Shown here: positions 43,640 to 51,183 of the stretch, piece after piece
Layout of the letters: each line of letters opens with the position of its first letter
How positions within the stretch are numbered: position 1 is the stretch's first letter
Assembly: GCA_905181735.1 (NCBI GenBank)
Contig: CAJIYR010000003.1
Location: 1-64,000 of the forward strand
Direction: 5' to 3'
From: an uncultured Hyphomicrobiales bacterium
Lineage (GTDB): Bacteria > Pseudomonadota > Alphaproteobacteria > Rhizobiales > TMED25
DNA length: 64,000 nucleotides
The notes under the pieces: model-generated
The model's input: the letters and a program-made list of their open reading frames with translations, nothing else
Database searches by the model: none
What the model was told of the DNA's origin: nothing
Position numbers and translations under genes: made by a program

Positions 43640-44623
43640 TTATCTAATTTTTTTTCCAAGCCATAAAGTAACAGTCAGATTTTCATTAACAGAATCTTCG
43701 TTAATAGAATCTCTTTGCATTTTCAGCTCCCTAAAACCCAAAACTTCTATATTATTTTTTTCAAATAATTCATTCATCTGATCCGATGAAAATCCAAGTC
43801 TTCTATGGGAAAGCTTGCTCCTTAATAGCTCAATTGAATGTGAGGAAAAATCAACAATAAAAACCTCTCCATTGATTTTTAACAACCTAGACGCTTCTTT
43901 TATTACATCAGATGGATTATCAAAATAATGCAACACTTGATGAATTATTATTAAATCAACGCTATTACTGCTGAAAAGTGTTTTTGTAATATCGGAATAC
44001 CTAATCTCACATTTTTTTAACTCTAAAGCATCAATTCTTGATCTTGCTATAGATAACATATGGTGATTATTATCAATACCGACTGCCTCATTATAGTAGC
44101 CATCTAATATTTCAAGCATTCTTCCTGTGCCAGTTCCAAAATCAATTATTTTTTTATAATGATTTCTATCGCGCAATATATCTATTATATTTTTTTCTAT
44201 ATGATCTGAATTAACGTGTAATTTGCTTATCTGATCCCAGTCACGAGCAATACGATTAAAATAATCAATGGACTCTATCTGTCTTTGATCTTTTAATTCT
44301 TTTAATCTTAATAAATCTAATTGTATCTTTTCATCGCTAGTAAAAACTTTATTATCAATTAAATGAATTAATTTAATAAAATCTGTATTGTGGTTAAGTT
44401 TACAATACACCCAATTTCCTTCTCTTATTCGTCTAATCAAACCAGAGTCATCAAGGAGCTTAAGATGTCTAGAAATTCTTGGCTGACTTTGACCCAAAAT
44501 AACAGCTATATCTTGTACGTTTAATTCGCTATGCGCTAGCAAACTCATAATCCTAAGCCTTGTTTCCTCTCCCAAAGCTTTCATGGCTTGGATGGTATTT
44601 TCAAGTCGCATTTCTCTATCCAT
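43640..44623 (-). CDS. ArsR-family winged-helix regulator fused to SAM-dependent methyltransferase domain
   Basis: With the ATG at 44623 the protein has 327 aa. The N-terminal ArsR/SmtB domain (about 1-90) contains MKALGEETRLRIMSLL and the recognition helix region LGQSQPRISRHLKLLDDSGLI. The C-terminal class I methyltransferase domain (about 130-327) has motif I IDFGTGTGRMLEIL. This fusion is widespread in alphaproteobacteria immediately upstream of metF and metH, and is thought to sense SAM or SAH and control methionine genes. That role is inferred here from context. The 42-residue N-terminal extension in the track (from 44749) is AT-rich and unlike the family. An ATG at 44611 preceded by GGATAGAG is an alternative start. 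Confidence 0.88.
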   Translation of the reverse strand: MDREMRLENTIQAMKALGEETRLRIMSLLAHSELNVQDIAVILGQSQPRISRHLKLLDDSGLIRRIREGNWVYCKLNHNTDFIKLIHLIDNKVFTSDEKIQLDLLRLKELKDQRQIESIDYFNRIARDWDQISKLHVNSDHIEKNIIDILRDRNHYKKIIDFGTGTGRMLEILDGYYNEAVGIDNNHHMLSIARSRIDALELKKCEIRYSDITKTLFSSNSVDLIIIHQVLHYFDNPSDVIKEASRLLKINGEVFIVDFSSHSIELLRSKLSHRRLGFSSDQMNELFEKNNIEVLGFRELKMQRDSINEDSVNENLTVTLWLGKKIR

Positions 44624-44653
44624 AGTTATCAATTTAAAACAATCATAAAATCT

Positions 44654-44673
44654 ATATAAAGATATACTTATAT
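44654..44673 (-). promoter_or_regulatory. Imperfect palindrome upstream of the ArsR-metF-metH operon, candidate operator
   Basis: ATATAAAGATATACTTATAT matches its reverse complement at 16 of 20 positions. It lies 31-50 nt upstream of the ArsR-methyltransferase ATG. The core AAAGATAT with flanking TATAT/ATATA arms resembles, from memory, the palindromes proposed for methionine-linked ArsR regulators in alphaproteobacteria. Autoregulation of the operon is the natural reading; the AT richness of the region keeps confidence moderate. Confidence 0.45.
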
Positions 44674-44854
44674 CCTTATAATAGTTATTGTAAAGATAAA
44701 TATACCTAATTAATAGATATTTACAAAGAGAGTAACTGTAAATTACCATTCAAATAAACTGTATAATTTGTTCATAAATTCATATTTATTTAATACAATT
44801 GGAATTATATATGCTATAAAGAATTACTTTTAAAAGTATTAAGTGTGAGATTTA

Positions 44855-45691
44855 ATGATTACAAAAAATATAAATTTATTTTTTAAATATTTTTTAACAT
44901 TATCGTTCTTTCTAATAATTGTTAGTGATTTTGCTATTGCCGATTCTTATGTTGATGAAACCGTTGATAATAATAAAGTTTACGCAGTTGTCGATAGTAA
45001 AAATATCCAATATATGAAAGATGAAGACCCTTTTGAAAATGTTAATAGAAAAGTATTTGCGTTTAATAACGCTCTAGATAATGCTATTGTTGAACCTGTA
45101 TCAAAAGTCTATAGGGCTCTGGTTCCTTCTGTTATCAGAATCTCTGCTAGAAACTTTCTCAGCAACTTAGAAACACCCGTAGTTCTTTTAAATGATCTGT
45201 TGCAAGGAAAATTTATTAGAGCTGAAACAACATTCAAAAGATTTCTGATAAATTCAACTGTTGGTTTTTTTGGGTTAACTGATCCTGCATCAGAGATGGG
45301 TCTTTTAAATCATAGTGAAGATTTTGCTCAAACATTAGCATTAAATGGTGTACCCGCTGGACCGTACCTTGTTTCACCTATTTTTGGCCCATCAACACCA
45401 AGACATATCTTTGGTCGTATAGTTGATTTTGCTTCGCATCCTCTAACTTGGTATTTAGCAGACCAACCATCAGAAGTTAGACTTTCCTATGGATTATTGG
45501 AAACCGTTATAGTCCGAGAAGAACTTATAGATATTTTAGATGAAACAGAAGCTACATCTACAGATTATTACATCGCTATTAGAAGTTTTTACAGGCAAAG
45601 AAGGATAAATGAAATTAACAATGGTAATGCTTCATATTCATCTGGAGAATATTCTATAGATACATCAAAAGATTTAAATCTACTGTTCTAA
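44855..45691 (+). CDS. mlaA: MlaA (VacJ) family outer-membrane lipid asymmetry protein, without lipobox
   Basis: MlaA removes phospholipids from the outer leaflet of the outer membrane and passes them to MlaC. The 278-aa protein has an N-terminal signal segment (about 8-30) followed by the family domain, beginning DPFENVNRKVFAFNNALDNAIVEPVSKVYRALVP. Further on are ARNFLSNLETPVVLLNDLLQG, FKRFLINSTVGFFGLTDPA and EDFAQTLALNGVPAGPYLVSPIFGPSTPR. The signal region ends ...DFAIADS and contains no Cys, so the protein lacks the usual lipobox and would be cleaved by signal peptidase I. It is followed 34 bp later by mlaC. Confidence 0.92.
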   Translation: MITKNINLFFKYFLTLSFFLIIVSDFAIADSYVDETVDNNKVYAVVDSKNIQYMKDEDPFENVNRKVFAFNNALDNAIVEPVSKVYRALVPSVIRISARNFLSNLETPVVLLNDLLQGKFIRAETTFKRFLINSTVGFFGLTDPASEMGLLNHSEDFAQTLALNGVPAGPYLVSPIFGPSTPRHIFGRIVDFASHPLTWYLADQPSEVRLSYGLLETVIVREELIDILDETEATSTDYYIAIRSFYRQRRINEINNGNASYSSGEYSIDTSKDLNLLF

Positions 45692-45725
45692 ATTAAATTA
45701 TTTCTTATCTAAATTAGGTTCTTTA

Positions 45726-46349
45726 ATGTATAAAAAAATTAAAATTATCCCGTTATTTTTCTTCTTATTTATATTGCTATATTCACAAAAATCTGTTGCG
45801 GAGTCTTGTGAAAATGCTATCACTTTTGTTAATAAAATTAGCGCCGAAGCTTCAGAAATTATAAGTTCTGATAAGTATACTAAAAACCAAAGAAAATTTT
45901 ATTTCAAAAAACTATTTATTGACAATGCTGATTTTGAAACTATGGGAAAAGTTGCTTTGGGAAAGTATGCAAGAAAACTTAAGCCAGAAATATCAGATGA
46001 ATACAATGAATTAATAAAAAAACTTGTTATACAGATGATATACAATAGGTTAGATAGTGAAGAGCAAAATAATTACATTATTGTAAATAATACATGCAAA
46101 CCTAAAGGTTCCAAAGGACTCGAATATCTCGTTGAAGGAGATATTTTAGATTCTGACGAGAGAAAAATAACCAGTATTACCTGGTGGATAATAGGTAAAA
46201 ATGATAGCAGCCTCAAGGTACTCGATGTTTCAATTGCAGGAATATCATTGGCTTTGCAAAAAAGAGAAGAATTCACTTCTTTTATTTCAAGGAACAATAA
46301 CAATATAAATGCACTGATTGATAATTTAAAAGACACATTAATAGAATAG
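45726..46349 (+). CDS. mlaC: MlaC family periplasmic phospholipid-binding protein
   Basis: Soluble periplasmic carrier (Pfam MlaC, formerly Ttg2D/toluene tolerance) that shuttles lipids between MlaA and an inner-membrane MlaFEDB transporter. The 207-aa protein has a signal peptide (about 5-25, ending SVAES). The domain includes RKFYFKKLFIDNADFETMGKVALGKYARKLKPEISDEYNELI and ITSITWWIIGKNDSSLKVLDVSIAGISLALQKREEFTSFI, both typical. The pairing with mlaA supports the call. No mlaE, mlaF, mlaD or mlaB gene is in the window, so the transporter must be encoded elsewhere. Confidence 0.88.
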   Translation: MYKKIKIIPLFFFLFILLYSQKSVAESCENAITFVNKISAEASEIISSDKYTKNQRKFYFKKLFIDNADFETMGKVALGKYARKLKPEISDEYNELIKKLVIQMIYNRLDSEEQNNYIIVNNTCKPKGSKGLEYLVEGDILDSDERKITSITWWIIGKNDSSLKVLDVSIAGISLALQKREEFTSFISRNNNNINALIDNLKDTLIE

Positions 46350-46406
46350 TTTAACGGCAAGTGAGTAAAATATTTTCCTATTTTAATTCCATATTGGTAA
46401 CATTTC

Positions 46407-47471
46407 ATGCAAGATATACGAATAGCAGTTCTTGAGGGGGATGATGTTGGAAAGGAAATAATTCCAGCAACTTTATCCGTATTATATGCAGCATGTAAAT
46501 TAGTTAATCTTAATATTACATGGATAGACCTATTAATGGGTGTTGATGCTCATAATAAATATGGTGACACATTTCCAAAAGAAACAGAAGAAAAGTTAAA
46601 CAATGTTATTGGTATTATAGCAGGTCCAATAGGTCACAACACATACCCAAGAAACGACCCTTCGTGGAGAATTCCACCATTGAGAAAAAAATTTGAGATG
46701 TTTGCAAGTGTTAAACCTATTCATTCGTATAAAAATATCGAATCTTATAAAAAAGATATAGATATAATTTTTGTTAGAGAAGTTACCGAGGGGTTGCTAA
46801 GCTCAGAAACCATAGTAGCAGGTTCAGCGGAATATAGACCGAATGACGAGATTACGATATCATCAAGGGTAATTACCCGAAAAGGAGCAAATAGAGTTGC
46901 GAAAGAAGCTTTTAAAATTGCAAAATATTACGATAGAAAAAAAGTTACAGCGGCTCATAAAGAACCTGTTTATAGATTAAGCTGTGGCATGTTTATCGAA
47001 GAGTGTAGGAAGGTGTCCTTAGATTTTCCAAATATTATTTATGACGAAAAATTAATAGACACAACTGCAATGCATCTAGTTACATCTCCAGAAGACTTTG
47101 ATGTAGTTGTTACCACAAATCAATTCGGCGATATACTAACTGATTTAGGAGCAGGGCTTGTTGGTTCACTTGGACTAGCTCCTGGCCTATGTATTGGAGA
47201 AGATAAAGCAATGGCTCAAGCTACCCATGGTTCTGCTCCAGATATAGCTGGGCGGGACATTGCAAATCCATACGCCCTTATAGTTTCCTCTGCTATGTTA
47301 TTGGACTGGATTGGAAATAAATTTAATATCGACAAAGCTAATATTGTCGCTAAAAAAATTAAACAATCAGTTGATACTGTAATCGAATCCGGAATCAATA
47401 TAACAAAAGATATCGGTGGAACATCGGGAACAAAAGCAATGACAAAAGCTATTATTGATAACCTTAAATAA
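46407..47471 (+). CDS. Isocitrate/isopropylmalate-dehydrogenase family protein of unknown substrate
   Basis: A 354-aa member of the beta-decarboxylating dehydrogenase family. Family marks are IAVLEGDDVGKEII at the start, LRKKFEMFASVKP (the first substrate Arg kept, the second replaced by Lys), VREVTEGLL, the catalytic Lys in TAAHKEPVYRL, and the metal-binding Asp residues in TTNQFGDILTDLGAGLVGSLGLAPG. THGSAPDIAGRDIANPYA is the NAD-binding loop. The catalytic Tyr usually in TEGEYSG or GGIYFG is replaced by Leu (TEGLL). I recall TREVTEGFL-type paralogues in other bacteria, with unknown substrate. It is neither a typical LeuB nor Icd. It stands alone, converging on the CoA-transferase gene with 6 bp between. 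Confidence 0.75.
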   Translation: MQDIRIAVLEGDDVGKEIIPATLSVLYAACKLVNLNITWIDLLMGVDAHNKYGDTFPKETEEKLNNVIGIIAGPIGHNTYPRNDPSWRIPPLRKKFEMFASVKPIHSYKNIESYKKDIDIIFVREVTEGLLSSETIVAGSAEYRPNDEITISSRVITRKGANRVAKEAFKIAKYYDRKKVTAAHKEPVYRLSCGMFIEECRKVSLDFPNIIYDEKLIDTTAMHLVTSPEDFDVVVTTNQFGDILTDLGAGLVGSLGLAPGLCIGEDKAMAQATHGSAPDIAGRDIANPYALIVSSAMLLDWIGNKFNIDKANIVAKKIKQSVDTVIESGINITKDIGGTSGTKAMTKAIIDNLK

Positions 47472-47477
47472 AGGTAA

Positions 47478-48656
47478 TTATAATGTGACCTTCTTATCTT
47501 TTAGCTCTTGATAAACAAATCCTAATTCCGTTAAAATTTCATACGAATCCTGTCCTAGAAGTGGGGCACTATTTCTAATATCAGGACCATCTTTATTCAT
47601 GAGCACAGGGTTTCTAATAGCTTTTATTTTACCAAGAACATTGTGATCACTTTCAACCACTAGCCCCCTATCTACACTATGTTCACTATTAATTGCCTGT
47701 TCGTAGTTTCTGACATAACCACAAGGAACACCTTCTTTCATTAAAGCTTCTTCCAAATCACTTGCGTTCCATTTGGCTATACCTTCAGAGACAATTGGTA
47801 CAAGAATAATTTCATTCTCTTTACGGCTAGAGTAGGAAGAAAATGCTCTATTACTAATATGTTCTGCACATGATAATACTGTCATTAAACGTTGAAAATG
47901 AAGGTCATTTGGAGCACCTATAGCAATAAATTTTTTATCTTTAGTTTCAAACAATTGATAAGGAGCACTTGCACGGTGAGAATGCCCCATTTGCTCTGGT
48001 ATATTACCTGTAGACAGATATTCTGAAGTTTCCCAAACAGCTGAAGCAATTGAAGCTTCAACAAGAGACACATCTGAGAATCTTCCTTCACCGTGTTTTT
48101 CTTTTCCAACTATAGATGTCAATGTGGCGTAAGTTGCAAACAGAGCTCCAAACATATCAGCGGTTTGAATTCCTGGTCTTACAGGCATTTGTCCTTTTTC
48201 TCCCATTACAGATAATGTGCCAGCAAGGGCTTCTATAATTAAATTAACACCACCTCTATTCTTATGTGGACCCGTCTGACCAAAACCAGATACCGCTGTA
48301 TATACAATGTCAGGTTTAATCTCTTTAATTTTATCGTACCCCAACCCCAACCGATCCATCGCGCCGGGTCGATTATTTTCTAGGAAAACATCACTATTGC
48401 CAACTAACTTAAGAACAACCTCTTTACCTAAATCTGTTTTTAGATCAAGTGCTAAACTCTTTTTATTTCTATTGAGATTAATAAAAGCAGCGCTCTCTCC
48501 GTCTATTATAGGTGGTATAGCTCTAGACATATCACCACTAAGTGATTCTATCTTGATAACTTCAGCTCCCATATCCGCAAGTAACATACCACAAAAAGGT
48601 CCTGCAATAAAATTTGCAAATTCCAAGACTTTGATACCCTCTAGTGGCTTTGTCAT
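47478..48656 (-). CDS. CaiB/BaiF family (class III) CoA-transferase
   Basis: Moves CoA between carboxylic acids through an aspartyl-CoA thioester. The 392-aa protein has the family pattern LEGIKVLEFANFIAGPFCGMLLADMGAEVIKIES at the N-terminus, GESAAFINLNRNKKSLALDLK and VFLENNRPGAMDRLGLGYDKI. The nucleophilic Asp is in QTADMFGALFAT (about residue 168). FIAIGAPNDLHFQRLM and GVPCGYVRNYEQA are in the C-terminal half. The substrate cannot be told from sequence; related enzymes act on formyl/oxalyl, carnitine, mesaconyl or succinyl groups. ATG with AAGGA 7 nt upstream. A perfect 17-nt palindrome lies 47-63 nt upstream of the start. Confidence 0.88.
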   Translation of the reverse strand: MTKPLEGIKVLEFANFIAGPFCGMLLADMGAEVIKIESLSGDMSRAIPPIIDGESAAFINLNRNKKSLALDLKTDLGKEVVLKLVGNSDVFLENNRPGAMDRLGLGYDKIKEIKPDIVYTAVSGFGQTGPHKNRGGVNLIIEALAGTLSVMGEKGQMPVRPGIQTADMFGALFATYATLTSIVGKEKHGEGRFSDVSLVEASIASAVWETSEYLSTGNIPEQMGHSHRASAPYQLFETKDKKFIAIGAPNDLHFQRLMTVLSCAEHISNRAFSSYSSRKENEIILVPIVSEGIAKWNASDLEEALMKEGVPCGYVRNYEQAINSEHSVDRGLVVESDHNVLGKIKAIRNPVLMNKDGPDIRNSAPLLGQDSYEILTELGFVYQELKDKKVTL

Positions 48657-48702
48657 TGAGTATCCTTTTCTTAAAAGTTAATATGTATATTCGAAAAAAC
48701 GA

Positions 48703-48719
48703 AGATCTAGACTAGATCT
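48703..48719. promoter_or_regulatory. Perfect 8-1-8 palindrome upstream of the CoA-transferase, candidate operator
   Basis: AGATCTAGACTAGATCT consists of perfect 8-bp inverted arms around a single A. It lies in the 110-bp gap between the KdsB-like gene and the CoA-transferase, 47-63 nt before the CoA-transferase ATG on the minus strand. Its size and GC content relative to the surrounding AT-rich DNA make an operator for a dimeric regulator plausible. No regulator gene is adjacent. No U-run follows, so it is not an obvious terminator. Confidence 0.45.
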
Positions 48720-48766
48720 GTATAAATTATAATTGGATTATAACACTAAAATTTATAATTTAAAGC

Positions 48767-49558
48767 TTATCCCTCTATTTCATCTCCAATAAGCTCTTCT
48801 GGAGCGATTAAAACCTTCATGTTATCAGTCACAAAAGTAACATCAATTCTCATACCAGCGTCTATAGCTCTCACTAAATCTGTTCCTTCTTCAAATTCAC
48901 GATCTGAAGGTGGAAGTGCAACCAGACGATCTAAATAACCTCTTCTCCAAGCATGTATTGGAACCAATTTATAAATATCGTCACTATCTAACTTTTTTAT
49001 ATCTCGCCTCACATCGATTAACGTGCCGACCTTGCTTCCTTCCAGAGGATAGACAATCCTATCTGAATTCCAGTCTACAATAGCTTTAACAACATCTAAA
49101 TCATCTTTATCACTTTCTAATAAAGGAGCTACCATTGTGGCGACACCAACATCAGAACTACAAAGAGCGTACATTAGCGCTTGCATGTGATAAGGTTTTA
49201 ATTCTGGCATATCATCAGGCACAGCAATAACTACATCATGCGTATAATACCTATCGAATCTATTAACAGTTGCGGCTATCCTTTCGGCTCCAGAATTTGA
49301 TCTATAATTATGGTCTTTTCCAAATTCAGACATATCTGTTTGAACAGTATAGGCACCATGACCTTTCATCTCAGAGGCTTGATCATCAGATATACTGTCA
49401 ACAATAACGCTTCCAATACCAGAATCATTAACCTGCTTAAAAGCATTAACGATAGAAGATTTTTTTTGTACGCCAGGATTGCTTATACCAAGTTCAGAAG
49501 CAACTATTATTAGCGGATTAAATATCATAGAACGATTTTTTTCAAATGCTGGAAACAC
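48767..49558 (-). CDS. Divergent KdsB-like (CMP-KDO synthetase fold) protein of unknown function
   Basis: A 263-aa protein resembling 3-deoxy-manno-octulosonate cytidylyltransferase over most of its length. NSGAERIAATVNRFD (about 81-95) matches SGTERIAE of KdsB. VVIAVPDDMPEL sits where KdsB has VNVQGDEP. VPIHAWRRGYLDRLVALPPSDREFEEGTDLVRAIDAGMRIDVTFV corresponds to the GIYGYR...LPPSPLExxExLEQLRxLExG-xI-V segment. The N-terminal nucleotide motif (RLPGKP) is replaced by GISNPGVQKK, and the C-terminal GxDTPEDL by NMKVLIAPEEL, so normal cytidylyltransferase activity is doubtful. The start shown is GTG with AAGGAA about 9 nt upstream; ATG at 49528 fits the fold better but has no Shine-Dalgarno sequence. 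It follows the M24 gene after a hairpin. Confidence 0.6.
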   Translation of the reverse strand: MFPAFEKNRSMIFNPLIIVASELGISNPGVQKKSSIVNAFKQVNDSGIGSVIVDSISDDQASEMKGHGAYTVQTDMSEFGKDHNYRSNSGAERIAATVNRFDRYYTHDVVIAVPDDMPELKPYHMQALMYALCSSDVGVATMVAPLLESDKDDLDVVKAIVDWNSDRIVYPLEGSKVGTLIDVRRDIKKLDSDDIYKLVPIHAWRRGYLDRLVALPPSDREFEEGTDLVRAIDAGMRIDVTFVTDNMKVLIAPEELIGDEIEG

Positions 49559-49573
49559 GAACGGAGTTCCTTA

Positions 49574-49623
49574 AATATTAAGGACATGAGAGCATAGGAT
49601 ATACTCTCATGTCCTTAAATATT
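49574..49623 (-). terminator. Long hairpin between the M24 gene and the KdsB-like gene (terminator, stabiliser or attenuator)
   Basis: TTAAGGACATGAGAG (49578-49592) pairs perfectly over 15 bp with CTCTCATGTCCTTAA (49604-49618), with an 11-nt loop; the arms extend to about 19 bp with one bulge. In transcription direction the stem starts right at the M24 stop codon. There is no proper U-run, only TTAATATTT, so it may be a 3' stabiliser or partial terminator. The descending arm can also pair with the TTTAAGGAA ribosome-binding region of the next gene (CCTTAA with TTAAGG, 3-nt loop), a mutually exclusive structure. Confidence 0.6.
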
Positions 49624-50965
49624 ATTTATTTGGATACCCAAATATCGTTTTATGATGGAATTCACCTGGTCTGTAATCAGCCACAGCTTCTTCCATGTGT
49701 TCCATTTTAGTAAAGACCGATGGACCATCTTTAGTAACAAGAACATTCTCTTCAAGTCTACATGTTTGAGGTAAACCTGCATGACCCGCAAATGTTTCAA
49801 TAGCGAAATACATATTTTCCTTTATTTCTGCAGGATATTTCATTGAATAAGCACGACTCATCCACATTCCTTCATACAATGTAAGGCCAATTGAATGCGC
49901 AAATTGTTGCAATGTAACAGTTCCATATTTATCATCGTCATATACAGGGAATTTTGATACAACATCAGCAGACGTTTTTCCTGGTCGTAAATTTTCAAGT
50001 GCCGCGTACATTGAATCGTATGTTTCGCGATATAAATCAATTTCTTGTTGGCTTAATTTTGCAGCGCATTTGAAAGTACGTACAAAATCAATAAAGTAAC
50101 CGCCTGGTCCGACAGCATTGATATCGATAATCAAAAGATCACCCTGTTGAATTAATTTATCAGTTGCCCATCGTCTATAAGGACTTGTGTTGCCACCAGA
50201 TGCTACAATAATGTCATAAATAATTTCACAACCCCTTGAAAGCATGAACTCATGCACCTTAGCTTCAATTTGTCTTTCTGTTATACCTGGTTTTAGCCAA
50301 TCGTTTTTTACATGCCACATAGCAGCATCACCGATTGAAGCAGACATTTTAAGTTGCTCTATTTCGTCTACCGTCTTAACCACACGAGCTCTAGACATTG
50401 CAGGCCAACCGTTTACTACATTTACTCCGGCTTTCTCCATTGCGTGTAATCCTGGCATATCCAAACCATCTATGCCTATTTTTTCTTTTTCTACGCCATT
50501 CTCTTTTAGAACTTCTAGAACTGAGTTTACCATTTTATCTGCCATTTCACCCACAGCACCTTCAGCCCACTGCCATGTCATAGCTGGACGTACGCGATCT
50601 TTCAACCATGGTAAATCTAACATAGCATTATGCATATCAGATCCAGCTGTTTCGAAAAGAACAGGTTCGCCACCTCTTGGTAAAACCGCATATCTAATAT
50701 TAATATTATATTTCCAGTTACCTTGATAAGAACCCGTAATATATCTAATATTTGCTCCTGCAAATAAAACTAACGCTCCAAGATCATCGGCTTCCATCTC
50801 TTGGCGAGCACGCTCAAGACGTTGACGTCTTAATCTTTCATGATCAACTCTATATTGCCAATCTGCACCGTTTTGACTGTACATACGACGTGGATTTGTG
50901 TGATGTTCTTGTTGAATAAAACCTGTGTCCAAGCCCCATCCTTGTGAAGGATCCATTGGTCCCAT
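49622..50965 (-). CDS. M24-family metallohydrolase related to creatinase, Xaa-Pro peptidases and DMSP lyase DddP
   Basis: A 447-aa protein with a creatinase-like N-terminal domain (about 40-185, ADDLGALVLFAGANIRYITGSYQGNW) and a pita-bread M24 domain (about 195-430). The five metal ligands are all present: Asp in LIIDINAVGPGG, Asp in YFIDFVRTF, His in FAHSIGL, Glu in AIETFAG and Glu in CRLEENVLV. The N-terminal domain resembles DddP, but the extra metal-binding Asp that I recall in DddP (DTD motif) is Asn here (DIN), so it is not called DddP. The substrate is unknown. Arg codons CGT/CGC are frequent, unlike the AGA-rich neighbours, which suggests high expression. AGAGG lies 8 nt before the ATG. 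A long hairpin follows the stop. Confidence 0.82.
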   Translation of the reverse strand: MGPMDPSQGWGLDTGFIQQEHHTNPRRMYSQNGADWQYRVDHERLRRQRLERARQEMEADDLGALVLFAGANIRYITGSYQGNWKYNINIRYAVLPRGGEPVLFETAGSDMHNAMLDLPWLKDRVRPAMTWQWAEGAVGEMADKMVNSVLEVLKENGVEKEKIGIDGLDMPGLHAMEKAGVNVVNGWPAMSRARVVKTVDEIEQLKMSASIGDAAMWHVKNDWLKPGITERQIEAKVHEFMLSRGCEIIYDIIVASGGNTSPYRRWATDKLIQQGDLLIIDINAVGPGGYFIDFVRTFKCAAKLSQQEIDLYRETYDSMYAALENLRPGKTSADVVSKFPVYDDDKYGTVTLQQFAHSIGLTLYEGMWMSRAYSMKYPAEIKENMYFAIETFAGHAGLPQTCRLEENVLVTKDGPSVFTKMEHMEEAVADYRPGEFHHKTIFGYPNK

Positions 50966-51183
50966 TTGATACCTCTTTTAGTTGTTGTATAATTATATTA
51001 ATTTAAAAATTTATAACCTAAATTGTTATTTCCCATTTATTAAGCAATGTTCTAACACATATAACAATAACTTTGCAATCTGATTTGCAAAAATACCCTA
51101 TAAAAATATGAAATTATTTCAAATAACAATAAAACATAGGGTATATCTTCTTATTAATTAATCTTTTACTTAAATATTGACAG

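Noticed and set aside
44624-44749. 42-codon N-terminal extension of the ArsR-methyltransferase
   Set aside because: Tyr/Ile/Leu-rich translation of the promoter region, covering the palindromic operator candidate, and unlike family members.
50244-50726. 160-aa plus-strand ORF inside the M24 gene
   Set aside because: Antisense to conserved M24 sequence; its length is explained by the lower AT content and codon bias of the M24 gene.
49622-50965. Calling the M24 gene dddP (DMSP lyase)
   Set aside because: The DddP-specific second Asp of the DxD metal motif is Asn, and the N-terminal 40 residues differ. Family-level annotation is as far as the evidence goes.
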